Assembly: GCA_017308375.1 (NCBI GenBank)
Contig: JAFKEW010000065.1
Coordinates: forward strand, 1-64,000
DNA length: 64,000 bases
DNA from: Alphaproteobacteria bacterium
GTDB lineage: Bacteria; Pseudomonadota; Alphaproteobacteria; Micropepsales; Micropepsaceae
Direction of reading: 5' to 3'
A model generated the notes under the pieces. It searched no databases, was not told where the DNA came from, and saw nothing but the letters and a program-made list of their open reading frames with translations. Positions 8,879 to 18,025 of this stretch are shown piece after piece (within the stretch, counting starts at the first letter, position 1; each line of letters begins with the position of its first letter). Position numbers and translations under genes: made by a program.

Positions 8879-10738
8879 ATGGAAAAAAGCACCACCGGCA
8901 AACGCGCCGGGGAAGGACATCGGGAGAAAAAACAGCCTGAACCCGAATCATTGGGGAACACGGCGGAATACACCATGGCCGACCCCGGCGAATTTGCCCG
9001 CAACATGGTTCGTGTCGGCCAGCAGACCCAGCAATTGCTCGCCCGCTTTGCCGAACACCAATCGGCCCGCGCGGGTACGGAGCCACTGGACCCCCTGAAC
9101 CTGACCGGCACCTTCATGGACCTTGCCCAGGCCATGACCCGCAACCCCACCGCGATGGTGGAGGCATCGTTCCAGCTCTGGCGCGATTACATGGGGCTTT
9201 GGGAAAACGCCGCCCGCCGCATGCTTGGCGAAAAAACCGATCCCGTGGTGACGCCGAACCCCGGCGACAAACGCTTCCGCGACAAGGACTGGCAGGAAAA
9301 CCAGGTCTTCGATTTCATCAAGCAGTCCTATCTTCTGACCGCGAACTGGCTGCAATCTACCGTGGCCGATGTCGAAGGGCTCGACCCTGCCGCCCGCAAG
9401 CGCGCGAGCTTCTATACGAAGCAGTTTGCCGACGCGATGGCACCGACCAATTTCGTCCTCACCAATCCCGAAGTGCTGCGCGCCACGATGCAGTCGAACG
9501 GCGAGAACCTGGTGAAGGGCCTCGAAAACCTGCTTGAGGATATGGAGCGCGGCCATGGCCGCATCGCCATCCGCCAGTCGGCGGATGCTTTCCGCGTCGG
9601 CGAGAATATCGCGACCTCACCCGGTAAGGTGATCTTCCGCAACGAATTGCTGGAGCTTCTGCAATACGATCCGTCTACGGACGAAGTATACGAACGCCCA
9701 TTGCTGATCTTCCCGCCCTGGATCAACAAGTTCTACATCCTCGACCTCAGGCCGGAAAATTCCTTCATCAAATGGCTGACGGGTCAGGGCTATACCGTGT
9801 TCGTCGCCTCCTGGGTCAATCCCGACCGGCGTCTGGCGCAGAAATCCTTCGAGGATTACATGCGCGACGGCATTTTCGCCGCCCTCGACGCGGTGGAACA
9901 GGCGACCGGCGTGCACGATCCCAATGTGGTCGGCTATTGCATCGGCGGCACGCTGCTCACCGCCACGCTCGGCTACATGGCCGCGACCGATGACAAGCGC
10001 ATCCACTCCGCCACCTTCTGGGCCGCGCAGGCGGATTTCTCCGATGCAGGCGATCTGCAGATTTTCGTCGATGACGCCCAGCTCGACGCCCTGCAACAGC
10101 AGATGGAGGCCGCGGGCGGCGTGCTTGAGGGCAGCAAGATGGCCACCACCTTCAACATGCTGCGCTCCAACGACCTGATCTGGTCTTTCGTGGTGAACAA
10201 TTATCTCCTCGGCAAGGAGCCGATGCCGTTCGACCTGCTCTACTGGAACTCCGACACCACGCGGATGCCGGAGAAAACGCATCTGTTCTATTTGCGGGAG
10301 TTCTACAAGAACAACGCGCTTTCCAAAGGCAAGCTCAAGCTGGGCGGCAAGGCTATCGACCTGAAGAAGGTCAAGCTTCCCGTCTATCTGCAAAGCGCGA
10401 AGGAAGATCACATCGCGCCCTGCCGCTCGATCTACAAATCGACCGCGCTGTTCGGCGGCCCGGTCCGTTTCATCATGGCGGGCTCTGGCCATATCGCGGG
10501 CGTGGTCAATCCGCCGGCGGCGAAGAAATATCAGTACTGGACCAACGATGCCCTGCCGCCCACCGTCGCCGAATGGCAGGCCGGCGCGAAAGAACATCCC
10601 GGCTCCTGGTGGCCGGACTGGGATGCCTGGCTGTCAAAGCTGTCGGGCAAAAAAATCCCGGCGCGCAAACCCGGCGACGGCAAGCTGAAACCGCTCGGCA
10701 ACGCACCCGGCTCCTACGTCAAGATCAAGGCGCAGTAG
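8879..10738 (+). CDS. phaC: class I poly(3-hydroxyalkanoate) synthase
   Basis: PhaC polymerises (R)-3-hydroxyacyl-CoA into polyhydroxyalkanoate granules. At 619 residues it is class I size. The PhaC N-terminal domain (MDLAQAMTRNPTAMVEA) precedes an alpha/beta hydrolase core with the lipase-like box GYCIGG, whose catalytic Cys is residue 354 from this start. The downstream Asp (KEDHIAPCRS) and His (GSGHIAGVVNPP) complete the triad. The hydrophilic leader makes the exact start uncertain; an ATG at 8973 would also fit. It is monocistronic and divergent from the OmpA-like gene; no phaA/B/R/P genes are nearby. Confidence 0.96.
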   Translation: MEKSTTGKRAGEGHREKKQPEPESLGNTAEYTMADPGEFARNMVRVGQQTQQLLARFAEHQSARAGTEPLDPLNLTGTFMDLAQAMTRNPTAMVEASFQLWRDYMGLWENAARRMLGEKTDPVVTPNPGDKRFRDKDWQENQVFDFIKQSYLLTANWLQSTVADVEGLDPAARKRASFYTKQFADAMAPTNFVLTNPEVLRATMQSNGENLVKGLENLLEDMERGHGRIAIRQSADAFRVGENIATSPGKVIFRNELLELLQYDPSTDEVYERPLLIFPPWINKFYILDLRPENSFIKWLTGQGYTVFVASWVNPDRRLAQKSFEDYMRDGIFAALDAVEQATGVHDPNVVGYCIGGTLLTATLGYMAATDDKRIHSATFWAAQADFSDAGDLQIFVDDAQLDALQQQMEAAGGVLEGSKMATTFNMLRSNDLIWSFVVNNYLLGKEPMPFDLLYWNSDTTRMPEKTHLFYLREFYKNNALSKGKLKLGGKAIDLKKVKLPVYLQSAKEDHIAPCRSIYKSTALFGGPVRFIMAGSGHIAGVVNPPAAKKYQYWTNDALPPTVAEWQAGAKEHPGSWWPDWDAWLSKLSGKKIPARKPGDGKLKPLGNAPGSYVKIKAQ

Positions 10739-10749
10739 CACCTGCGTCT

Positions 10750-10911
10750 GTCACGGCCCACCACTCCGGTCCGCGCAAGCATGGCCGGAGCATAAACTCC
10801 CTATGGGCCAACAAATTGAAGCGATCACGCACTAACATCAAGAGGCGCAGATAGCTCTGCACCAGACGGTCCGATGTCACCTGGGCGGCCCACACTCCGG
10901 TGGGCCGTGAC
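10750..10911. repeat. 162-bp unit with 13-bp perfect terminal inverted repeats
   Basis: GTCACGGCCCACC at 10750-10762 is repeated inverted at 10899-10911. The interior has no credible gene; a leftward frame across it is an artefact of repeat sequence. Size and ends resemble a small non-autonomous element, but I see no clear target duplication. It begins 11 bases after the phaC stop. Confidence 0.5.
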
Positions 10912-10970
10912 AACTGTGGGGTGATGAGCCTCGATTGCTTTTTTGCGCTCGAATGACAGCTCATTATGTC

Positions 10971-10992
10971 ATGGCCTGCAAATGCAGGCCAT
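10971..10992. repeat. palindrome downstream of phaC
   Basis: ATGGCCTGCA-AA-TGCAGGCCAT is a perfect 10-bp stem with a 2-base centre, followed by CCAGG. It is of the type found in short dispersed repeats of Alphaproteobacteria. With 10750-10911 it accounts for most of the 320-base gap between phaC and the GIY-YIG gene. Confidence 0.55.
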
Positions 10993-11059
10993 CCAGGTGA
11001 AGCTTGCAATGCTCCGTCAGAATGTACGCTGAAATAGCCCTGTAACGGTAGGGCTATAC

Positions 11060-11362
11060 TCACTCATACCAGCCTTCGCTCAGATCGCGCCAAACGGCAT
11101 TCTTCTGCTGAATGAGATTTAACTTCCATTCGCGCCGATACTTCTTCATCTGCGTTTCGCGATGAATGGCGTCGTGAATACTGCCGAAATCCTCAAAATA
11201 AACGAGCATTTTCACGCCATATTTTTTTGTAAAGCCTTCGGCCAATCCCTGCTTGTGTTCCCACACCCGGCGTTCGAGATCATTGGTAACACCAATATAA
11301 AGCGTGCCGTTACGCTTATTAGCGAGGATGTAAACATAGTAGCTCTTCGACATCCCGCTCAT
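11060..11362 (-). CDS. GIY-YIG nuclease superfamily protein
   Basis: This 100-residue protein is a single GIY-YIG domain: YYVYILANKRNGTLYIGVTNDLERR near the N-terminus carries the GIY/YIG-like pair and the catalytic-type Arg, and EHKQGL..FTKKYGV.MLVYFE..GSIHDAI.RE follows with the conserved Glu. It matches the small stand-alone UPF0213/endonuclease-like proteins that are common and scattered in Alphaproteobacteria, whose biological role is not established. A second in-frame ATG three codons downstream is possible. It is not obviously linked to argC, 71 bases upstream on the same strand. Confidence 0.85.
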   Translation of the reverse strand: MSGMSKSYYVYILANKRNGTLYIGVTNDLERRVWEHKQGLAEGFTKKYGVKMLVYFEDFGSIHDAIHRETQMKKYRREWKLNLIQQKNAVWRDLSEGWYE

Positions 11363-11433
11363 TCATATTCCGTCACGACCCGCCGCACAGCGCTCACTTC
11401 CAGAAACTGCACGCCGCCGCGCGGCTCCCGCCA

Positions 11434-12384
11434 TCACCGCAGCCCTTCGGTTTCCGGCAGGCCGAGCATGATGTTCAGGTTCTGCACCGCAGCCCCGCCC
11501 GCGCCCTTGCCCAGATTGTCCAGCACGGCCACCAGCCGCGCCTGCCCGGCCTTTTCATTGCCGAACACGAACAGCCGCATGTCGTTCCGCGCACGCAAAA
11601 GCTCGGCGTCGAGCGATTTCAGCCCGGCCTCCTCCGCACTGTCCGCCACCTGCACCAGCGGCTCGTCCTTGTAGGCATCCTGCAAAGTCCGTTGCAGATC
11701 GTCCGGCTTCGGCTTGCCCGGCAGCGCCCACAATTGCAGCGGCACTTCCACCATCATGCCGCGATAGAACCGCCCCACCGATGGCGAGAACACCGGCGGA
11801 TGCGCCAGCTTTCCATGCACCTGCATTTCCGGCACATGCTTGTGCGACAAGGTCAGCGCATAGCTGCGCACCACGGTCTCGACATAGCCGGGCGCTTCCT
11901 TCTTTTCGAATTCCTCGATCATCTGCCGGCCGCCGCCCGAATAGCCGGAGACGGCATTGACCGTGACCGGATAGTCCGGCGGCACGATCCCGGCCTCGAC
12001 CAGCGGCCGCACCAGCGCGATGAACCCGGTGGGATAACAGCCGGGATTGGCCACGCGTTTGGCGCCCGCAATCCGCGCCCGCTGGCCCGCATCCATTTCC
12101 GCGAAGCCGTACGTCCAATCGGGGTGCACCCGATGCGCAGTGGAGGCGTCGATCACCCGCACATCCGGATTCTCAATCATCGAAACCGCTTCGCGCGCCG
12201 CGTCGTCCGGCAGGCACAGGATCACCGCATCGGCTTCGTTCAGCGCGGCGGCACGCGCCTTCGGGTCTTTCCGCGCCGCATCATCCAGCGCGAAAACCTC
12301 CAGATCGGCGCGGCGCCCCAGCCGCTCACGGATTTCCAGTCCCGTGGTGCCTGCTGCGCCGTCAATGAAAACCCTGGCCGTCAT
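11434..12384 (-). CDS. argC: N-acetyl-gamma-glutamyl-phosphate reductase
   Basis: ArgC reduces N-acetylglutamyl phosphate to the semialdehyde in arginine synthesis. About 316 residues fits the shorter type-2 ArgC form common in Alphaproteobacteria. Visible motifs are FIDGAAGTTGLEIRERL (NADP loop), VANPGCYPTGFI with the catalytic Cys, SGYSGGGRQMIEEFE, and the His in THKHVPEM-like SHKHVPEMQ. I chose the ATG at 12384, preceded by AGGA, over a TTG at 12402. In many relatives argC directly follows rpsI; here about 5 kb separates them. Confidence 0.95.
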   Translation of the reverse strand: MTARVFIDGAAGTTGLEIRERLGRRADLEVFALDDAARKDPKARAAALNEADAVILCLPDDAAREAVSMIENPDVRVIDASTAHRVHPDWTYGFAEMDAGQRARIAGAKRVANPGCYPTGFIALVRPLVEAGIVPPDYPVTVNAVSGYSGGGRQMIEEFEKKEAPGYVETVVRSYALTLSHKHVPEMQVHGKLAHPPVFSPSVGRFYRGMMVEVPLQLWALPGKPKPDDLQRTLQDAYKDEPLVQVADSAEEAGLKSLDAELLRARNDMRLFVFGNEKAGQARLVAVLDNLGKGAGGAAVQNLNIMLGLPETEGLR

Positions 12385-12702
12385 TTGCCAATTCCTGCCC
12401 AAATGCTCGAAAACCAGCCCGCCTTACGCTCTCTCGCAGCCTGTGGGCAAGCGCCGCCGCAGCATGGCAGGGCCGCGGGCACACATTGCGGCAGGATTTT
12501 CGCAAGATTACGCACTTCTTGACACATTCCGCATGGCATCCTTAGCTCATCAGGATTGGCGAATCCTGTTTTCCAGGGTTCGCAGGGCAGCGCCGCGGGC
12601 CAAGATTTTCTCGCCGAGACGTGTCTACCCGCGCGACCGTATGATGGCGGGTTCCCCCGCCGGGGCATAACAACGGCGGGCCTCCCCCGCCGGGAGGGAG
12701 CG
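12385..12702. other. intergenic region with GC-rich hairpin
   Basis: This 318-base gap separates divergent argC and the DUF805 gene. It contains a TTGACA at 12519-12524 that could be a -35 element, with no strong -10 after it. Two near-identical hairpins (GGCGGG...CCCGCC) at about 12646-12696 sit just before the DUF805 ribosome binding site. No gene is seen. Confidence 0.4.
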
Positions 12703-13209
12703 ATGGACCAGATCGACGTCAACCGCCTTTGGCAGAATTTTACCGATACCCTGACCAACCATTACATGGACTTCAACGGCCGCGTCGGCCGGCCGCAATT
12801 CTGGTATTACATCCTGGTCAGTTTCCTGGTCTCGGTGGCCGCCAGTGTCATCGCCTCCTTCACCACCGGGCTCATTTCCACGCTGGTCTCGCTTGGCCTT
12901 TTGCTGCCCAATCTCGGCATGACCGTGCGCCGCCTGCACGATACCGGCAAACCCGGCACCTGGGTCTGGATTGCGGCCATCCCGCTCGGGCTGATGATCG
13001 TGCTCGGCTTCTTCTCGCTTCTCGGCGGGGTGGCCGGGATGATGGCGTTCCTGCTTGTGCTGCTGCCGCTGGTCTGGCTGGCTGCCCTCGCCGCCGCCAT
13101 TGTGCTGATCTACTTCTGCGCCCGGCCCGGTGTCACGGGCCCGAACCAGTACGGGCCGGAGCCGCCGCACTGGTCGCCGTCCGCAGCACCACCGGTTCAG
13201 CAGAGCTGA
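12703..13209 (+). CDS. DUF805 family inner-membrane protein
   Basis: The start at 12703 is set by GGGAGGGAG just upstream. The 168-residue protein has the DUF805 signature: a short N-terminal helix, NGRVGRPQFWYYILV leading into the first membrane segment, a second segment (LISTLVSLGLLLPNL), the conserved RRLHDTGKPGTW turn, then two more hydrophobic stretches, and a cytosolic tail rich in Pro. The NGR.GR.QFW and R.HDTG motifs identify the family with high certainty. Function is unknown; family members are often found near stress or transport genes. Confidence 0.9.
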   Translation: MDQIDVNRLWQNFTDTLTNHYMDFNGRVGRPQFWYYILVSFLVSVAASVIASFTTGLISTLVSLGLLLPNLGMTVRRLHDTGKPGTWVWIAAIPLGLMIVLGFFSLLGGVAGMMAFLLVLLPLVWLAALAAAIVLIYFCARPGVTGPNQYGPEPPHWSPSAAPPVQQS

Positions 13210-13233
13210 ACCGGGCCACGCGGCGAAAAGGCA

Positions 13234-14144
13234 ATGCCTGCCCCCGCCCTCCTGATAACGACCTGGGACAACGGGTTGTTCAGTGTCGCGGGGGAAACGG
13301 TTCGTCACGAACGCGCCGGCCAATCGCTGCGCGGCCTCACATCTGATGGCCGCGGCGGCGTGCTCACCATCGTGGATGGACACGCGCTTTGCCGCCGCTC
13401 TGCCGCTGGCGAATGGACCACGATCATCGAAAGCGGAGCAGCCCTTTCCTGCTGCGTCGCGGTTGGCGATGCCATTTTCGCCGGGACGGATGATGCCCGC
13501 ATCCTGCGCGTTGCATCCGATGGCACACAGCAATGGCTGACAGGTTTCGACACCGTGGCGGGGCGTGAGACCTGGTACGCCGGCACCGCCATCGTTGACG
13601 GCAAGGTGATGGGACCGCCGCTCGGCATCCGCTCGATGACCGTGACATGCGACGGCGCCGTTCTTCTTGCCAATGTGCATGTCGGCGGCATTCCGCGTTC
13701 GACCGATGGCGGGATATTCATCAGGTCGCCGCGCATCCGACCCGGCCAAATCTTGTGATCGCGGCTGCAGCAACCGGCTTCTGCATCAGCCGCGATGCCG
13801 GCGCGACATGGCGCATCGAACAGCGCGGGCTTCATGCCCCGCATTGCTCCGCCGCCGCCTTCGGCCGGAACGATGTTTTCGTCTCGGCCTCCACCGATCC
13901 CTTTGCGGCGCACGGTGCGGTCTACCGCCGCCCGATCGATCACGACGGCCCGCTTGGGCCCTTGGGCGGCGGCATGCCGCAATGGACCGACCGCCACGTC
14001 GATACGGATTGTATTGCAAGCCGCGATTCCGTGATTGCAATGGCCGATGGCGCCGGACACCTCTACACATCGTATGACGATGGGTTGTCATGGTCGCAGC
14101 CGCTCGACGGCTTTGCCAATCCCAGCGCGGTTCACATCTGCTGA
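13234..14144 (+). pseudogene. beta-propeller (BNR/PSII-stability-factor-like) protein, frameshifted
   Basis: The frame starting at 13234 encodes propeller-like repeats ending ...ANVHVGGIPRSTDGG at about 13700-13712, then drifts into GIFIRSPRIRPGQIL and stops at 13758. The +1-shifted frame picks up immediately with DIHQVAAHPTRPNLVIAAAATG, then SRDAGATWRIEQRG and SYDDGLSWSQPL, and stops at 14144. The two halves together make a plausible 300-residue glycosyl-hydrolase-like BNR propeller, with S.D.G.TW motifs, in which a few codons plus a frame are missing at the joint. A sequencing error is the alternative. No ribosome binding site is obvious at the joint. Confidence 0.75.
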
Positions 14145-14186
14145 TCTGGTTCAATCTTCGTCATGGCCGCGCCAGGCGAAGCGCAG

Positions 14187-14711
14187 CTAACATGAACGTG
14201 TACGCAGCCGGCCTTCATAATCACGCTTACCAATCGGAACGCCCTGCATCCGCAGGATGTCGTAGGCAGTGACAACGTGGAAATAGAAGTTTGGAATCGA
14301 GAACGACAGAATGAGCGTCTCAGACGTAAAAGCGAGTTTGCGAGGACCGATCTGAAGGTCCAAAGGCCTGCCCGCCCAGCCATTGACCGCGTCAGGCTCA
14401 AACGCCTCCAGCGCCCGTTTCGCTTTCTCCATCATCCCTTGCAAATCGCGGAATGGAACCGGTCCCACAAGCGCGGGCGGCGTGAATGCCCCCGTCCGCG
14501 CGGCCTCAAGCCCCCACACGGCATGATGCCATGCTGCCTCGATCTGGAAATGAAATGGAGCCATGTCATCGATCAGGCGAACGTCCACAAAGTCGTCAGG
14601 GTCGCGGCCCGTTTTTGCGCAATGCTCGCCCGCGCGATCAAGGACCCCTGCAAGAGCATTCACGGTCTGCAAGAAGGTCGGCACGCTGAGGTCGTAGAGT
14701 GAAATAGACAT
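14187..14711 (-). CDS. DUF1993 family protein
   Basis: This 174-residue soluble protein shows the DUF1993 pattern: SLYDLSVPTFLQTVNALAGVLD at the start, LIDDMAPFHFQIEAAWHHA, and the C-terminal FSIPNFYFHVVTAYDILR followed by GVPIGKRDY. It resembles DinB-like four-helix proteins in overall layout. A paralogue lies at 45002-45526, sharing both the N-terminal helix pattern and the NFYFH...TAYDILR motif. Function unknown. It sits 49 bases downstream of the TPR gene's end on the same strand but nothing ties the two together. Confidence 0.88.
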   Translation of the reverse strand: MSISLYDLSVPTFLQTVNALAGVLDRAGEHCAKTGRDPDDFVDVRLIDDMAPFHFQIEAAWHHAVWGLEAARTGAFTPPALVGPVPFRDLQGMMEKAKRALEAFEPDAVNGWAGRPLDLQIGPRKLAFTSETLILSFSIPNFYFHVVTAYDILRMQGVPIGKRDYEGRLRTRSC

Positions 14712-14759
14712 GGGGTGCCCTCTTCGGCGATGCCGAACAGAAAAAAGCGTCTGCTGAGC

Positions 14760-16112
14760 CTAATTCAGCGCCTGCAATTTCTGCTGCGCAGGTTTGTATT
14801 TCGGGTTGAGCTTCAGGGCCTTTTGAAAACTTGCGGCCGCGTCCGTCTTTTGCCCGATATCGCCATAGACCATGCCGAGATGGGTATAGCTGCCCGCGCT
14901 TGGCCTCAGCGCGATCGCCTGCTTGAAGGCGGCTTCGGCCTCTTTCAATTCCCCGCGCTGATAGCGCACCCAACCCAGCGTATCGCGGAAATCGGCCTGT
15001 TTCGGTGCCAGTGTCGTTGCGCGCGTCGCCCAAGTCAGGGCCTCGTCCAGATCCGCCTTTCTGCCGGCCGAAAGCCAGGCCAGATTGTTCAGCGCCAAGG
15101 GGGAATTGGGCGCGATGGCGATCACCTTGCGATAGGTCGCGATGGCGTCCCCATCCTGACCCAGCGCCTGATGCGCCATGCCCTTCCCCAACAGCGCGTC
15201 CAGCGATTTCGGTGCCGCCGTCAGTGCCGCATCGTAATCCTTCAGCGCATTCCGATAGCGGCCGAGGCTCAGCATCAGCCCCGCCCGCCCGATCCGCGCT
15301 TCAACGAAATCGGGCCGGATGCGAAGCGCGCGGTCGAACGCGGCCATCGCTTTCGTACTGTCGTTCTGTTGCAGATAAAGTTTGGCCTCCGCCAGCGCGG
15401 GCAGCGGATTGTGCGGCGCCAGTTTCTGCGCCTTGTCCAGTGCCGCAATCGCATCCGTGTTCCGCTTCAGCCGCGACAGCGCGAAGCCCAGCCCGTAATA
15501 GGCCGCACCGTTTTCCGGCGCGCGCGCAATCGCGCTTTGATAGATGGGCAATGCTTTGCCGGGATCGCTGCTGCGCTGGGCCAGGTAATCGGCAAATTCC
15601 AGCCGCCCTGGCTCATTGTCGGGCTGCAGCGTGATGGCCTTTTCATAGGCCTTGATCGCGCCCTCCTCCAACCCCTTGCCGGCATAGAGCCGCGCGCGGG
15701 CCCGATAAAGCTCCGCCGAGTTGGGCAGCGCCGCGATGCCGCTGCCGATGAGCGCGTCAGCCGCATCGAACTGGCCTTTGCGTGCCTTCACTTCCGCCAG
15801 CCCGATATAGGGTGCCACCGCATTCGGAAACGCATTGTGCAAGGCCTGAAACATCTTTGTGGCGTTGTCGAAATCGCCGCGCGCCAGCGCCGCAATCGCG
15901 GTTTTGAGTGAAACGCGCTGTTCTTCCGCGACACCGTTCTGGCCGGGGAGTTTGAGTTCGGGAAACAATTGCAAGGTGCCCGGCGGCGCAATGGAAAACG
16001 GGCCTGCCTGCCCGTCGGCGGGAAGCGGCGCCGCCTGAAGCGTGACGCAGCCGAGAAACAGTGCCGCCGCGGCGGCGGCCCCCAATCGCAACCCCGATCC
16101 CGTCACGCGCAT
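14760..16112 (-). CDS. secreted TPR-repeat protein
   Basis: From the ATG at 16112 the protein is 450 aa; a longer start at 16160 would add 16 residues. Residues 1-30 form a Sec signal peptide ending near LQA-AP; a lipoprotein alternative at FLGC is poor because the -3 position is Phe. The rest is about ten tetratricopeptide repeats (for example AELYRARARLYAGKGLEEGA, SYTHLGMVYGDIGQKTDAAA), likely a periplasmic scaffold. Its neighbour upstream encodes a PEP-CTERM protein; TPR proteins of the PrsT kind accompany exosortase systems, but no exosortase is seen here, so that link is only suggestive. Confidence 0.85.
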   Translation of the reverse strand: MRVTGSGLRLGAAAAAALFLGCVTLQAAPLPADGQAGPFSIAPPGTLQLFPELKLPGQNGVAEEQRVSLKTAIAALARGDFDNATKMFQALHNAFPNAVAPYIGLAEVKARKGQFDAADALIGSGIAALPNSAELYRARARLYAGKGLEEGAIKAYEKAITLQPDNEPGRLEFADYLAQRSSDPGKALPIYQSAIARAPENGAAYYGLGFALSRLKRNTDAIAALDKAQKLAPHNPLPALAEAKLYLQQNDSTKAMAAFDRALRIRPDFVEARIGRAGLMLSLGRYRNALKDYDAALTAAPKSLDALLGKGMAHQALGQDGDAIATYRKVIAIAPNSPLALNNLAWLSAGRKADLDEALTWATRATTLAPKQADFRDTLGWVRYQRGELKEAEAAFKQAIALRPSAGSYTHLGMVYGDIGQKTDAAASFQKALKLNPKYKPAQQKLQALN

Positions 16113-16158
16113 GGCACCCGCCCTGATGGATGGACCGAACCCGGCCAGTCTATCACGC

Positions 16159-16191
16159 AAAAAGTGAAGGCGGCACGCGCGCCGCCTTCAC
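16159..16191 (-). terminator. rho-independent terminator after the PEP-CTERM gene
   Basis: On the minus strand an 11-bp perfect stem (GTGAAGGCGGC / GCCGCCTTCAC) with a 6-base loop is followed by TTTTT. It stands between the PEP-CTERM gene and the TPR gene, so the two are probably separate transcripts. Confidence 0.9.
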
Positions 16192-16214
16192 CTGTTCATC
16201 CCTTGAAAATTATC

Positions 16215-17258
16215 TCAGCGCGCCATCTTCCGGCGGCGCAACACCAGTCCGGCAAGGCCAGCCCCCATCAACGCAAGGGTTGCAGGCTCAGGAACACCAC
16301 CACCCGGCGGGGGCACGATCACACCACCACCCACGCCGTTGAACGCAAACACAAAGGTCGGCAGGTCATTGCAAATCCCGGACGCCGATGACGTACAGCC
16401 GGAGCTTTGGCCAAGCGAGTACAGTTCCGGTGAGATCAGACCCAAAAGGTTCAGCGCGTCGGTCAGATTGGCGCCCGCGCCATAGAAGATGTTGAAGGTC
16501 TTGCTTGCACCGTCGGCCAGATCGCCAAACCCAAAGATAAACAGCGCGCCGTGATCGGCAACGCCGGTGGTTCCATCCGCATCGTTCGGCCCGATGATTC
16601 CGCCATCGCTCATGCTGCTGATCGGCAGCGCATAGGCAAAGCCGTTGTCGGTCGAATGCAGCAGTTCAGACGCCGTGCCCGTGCCCTTGATGGTCACGAA
16701 CTCGCTGAACTCTGTTGGCGGCACGTCCCAGTCCATGGCACGTGCAAAGCGCACATCGGTCACGGCCGCGCCGGTCGTATTGGTGATCGTGACCTTGTCC
16801 ATGAACAGGGCGCCGGTTCCTGTCTGCGCGCCCAGCGAGAACTCCTGTGTCACAGTCAGGCCGGGCAATGTGGTCAGATAGGTATTGGACGTGAATGTTG
16901 CCGTCGCACCACTGTCGGGCGAATTGTCCGACGTTCCGGCGGAGGACGCATTCACCCCGATATTGAGGTTGCCGGTTGAGCGGCCCACCTGGCCTTCCAG
17001 ACCATTGCCTGCGACACCCCAGGCTTCACACGGGCACCCCGGCGTCAGCGCATCCTGAAAGCCGGTGCGCCCGCCCTGACCGGTAAAGTTGTAACCGATA
17101 CCGACAAAGCCGCGCGTCGTGTTCGCGTCCAGAGCGCCATCGTCGTTGACACCGATCTGCGTGGTGCCATTCGGTGAAACGATCACGCCATTGGCCAGTG
17201 CCGCGCCGGAAAACACACAAAAAATAGCTGCAAATCCTGCTGAAAATAGGTGTCTCAT
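16215..17258 (-). CDS. PEP-CTERM exosortase-sorted secreted protein
   Basis: The start at 17258 follows GGAGAGG by three bases. The 347-residue product has a Sec signal peptide (first 22 residues, ending ALA), a beta-rich secreted body with many Thr/Gly/Asn residues, and a C-terminal sorting tag: VPEPATLALMGAG, a hydrophobic segment and RRRK. This is the PEP-CTERM signal, processed by an exosortase (EpsH/XrtA type) and linked to extracellular polysaccharide or biofilm material. The exosortase must be elsewhere. Upstream codons to 17303 are open but lack a binding site. Confidence 0.92.
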   Translation of the reverse strand: MRHLFSAGFAAIFCVFSGAALANGVIVSPNGTTQIGVNDDGALDANTTRGFVGIGYNFTGQGGRTGFQDALTPGCPCEAWGVAGNGLEGQVGRSTGNLNIGVNASSAGTSDNSPDSGATATFTSNTYLTTLPGLTVTQEFSLGAQTGTGALFMDKVTITNTTGAAVTDVRFARAMDWDVPPTEFSEFVTIKGTGTASELLHSTDNGFAYALPISSMSDGGIIGPNDADGTTGVADHGALFIFGFGDLADGASKTFNIFYGAGANLTDALNLLGLISPELYSLGQSSGCTSSASGICNDLPTFVFAFNGVGGGVIVPPPGGGVPEPATLALMGAGLAGLVLRRRKMAR

Positions 17259-17465
17259 AGGCCTCTCCACACCAACGCAGAAATTTTTCTGCAGACAATT
17301 CAAAGCAAAACGAATGCCAAATAGGAATATTTAGCATTATCAAAGTGTTAACGTTTTGAGACCCTTTCCACTGTTAACATGGAATACATCGGCACACTGC
17401 CCGCCCGCACATCTGGCCGAATTTCTGTGTTTCCGGCGCTTACAACCCGGCCTGTCCGGCGCGCA

Positions 17466-17502
17466 AACAAAAACCCCGCACGGCAGAGCCGCGCGGGGCT
17501 TT
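17466..17502 (-). terminator. terminator of the rplM-rpsI operon
   Basis: On the minus strand GCCCCGC ... GCGGGG is followed by TTTTTGTTTG. It lies 23 bases beyond the rpsI stop and fits a rho-independent terminator. Confidence 0.8.
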
Positions 17503-17524
17503 GTTTTCGGCAGAGTCTCCGGCT

Positions 17525-18022
17525 TTAGCGCTTGGAGAACTGGAAGCTGCGGCGGGCCTTGGGGCGGCCGTACTTCTTGCGCTCCACAGCGCGGGGGTCG
17601 CGGGTCAGGAAGCCGCCCGGTTTCAGCACCGCGCGCAGGCCCGGCTCATAGGCGATCAGCGCCCGCGAAATGCCGTGGCGCACCGCGCCGGCCTGTCCCG
17701 ACAGGCCACCGCCCGCCACCGTCACCATGATGTCGAACTGGCCGTCGCGATTGGCTGCGATCAGCGGCTGGCGCACGATCATGCGCAGCACGGGGCGTGC
17801 GAAATAGTCTTTCTCGTCCTTGCCGTTGACCTGAATGCGGCCAAGGCCCGGCTTGATCCAGACGCGGGCGACCGCGTTTTTGCGCTTGCCGGTGGCATAG
17901 GCGCGGCCCTTGGAATCGCGGTTCGGCTTGCCCTGCTCGGCTGCATCGGCTGCCGTGTCCGGCGTCTTCGCCTTGATCAGCGTGGATTTCAGATCACTGA
18001 AGGATTTGGTTTCCTCGGCCAT
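17525..18022 (-). CDS. rpsI: 30S ribosomal protein S9
   Basis: RpsI is a component of the small subunit whose C-terminal tail reaches the P-site tRNA. The 165-residue form has the alphaproteobacterial N-terminal extension (~30 residues), then [29 protein letters not shown], the [19 protein letters not shown] core and the basic tail ending [18 protein letters not shown]. It begins 3 bases after the rplM stop and shares its promoter. All conserved blocks are intact. Confidence 0.98.
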   Translation of the reverse strand: MAEETKSFSDLKSTLIKAKTPDTAADAAEQGKPNRDSKGRAYATGKRKNAVARVWIKPGLGRIQVNGKDEKDYFARPVLRMIVRQPLIAANRDGQFDIMVTVAGGGLSGQAGAVRHGISRALIAYEPGLRAVLKPGGFLTRDPRAVERKKYGRPKARRSFQFSKR

Positions 18023-18025
18023 AGG

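Noticed and set aside
10725-11063. 112-aa leftward frame downstream of phaC
   Set aside because: It contains the GWPAFAGHD-type peptide produced by common intergenic repeats of Alphaproteobacteria and runs through the inverted repeats at 10750-10911 and 10971-10992.
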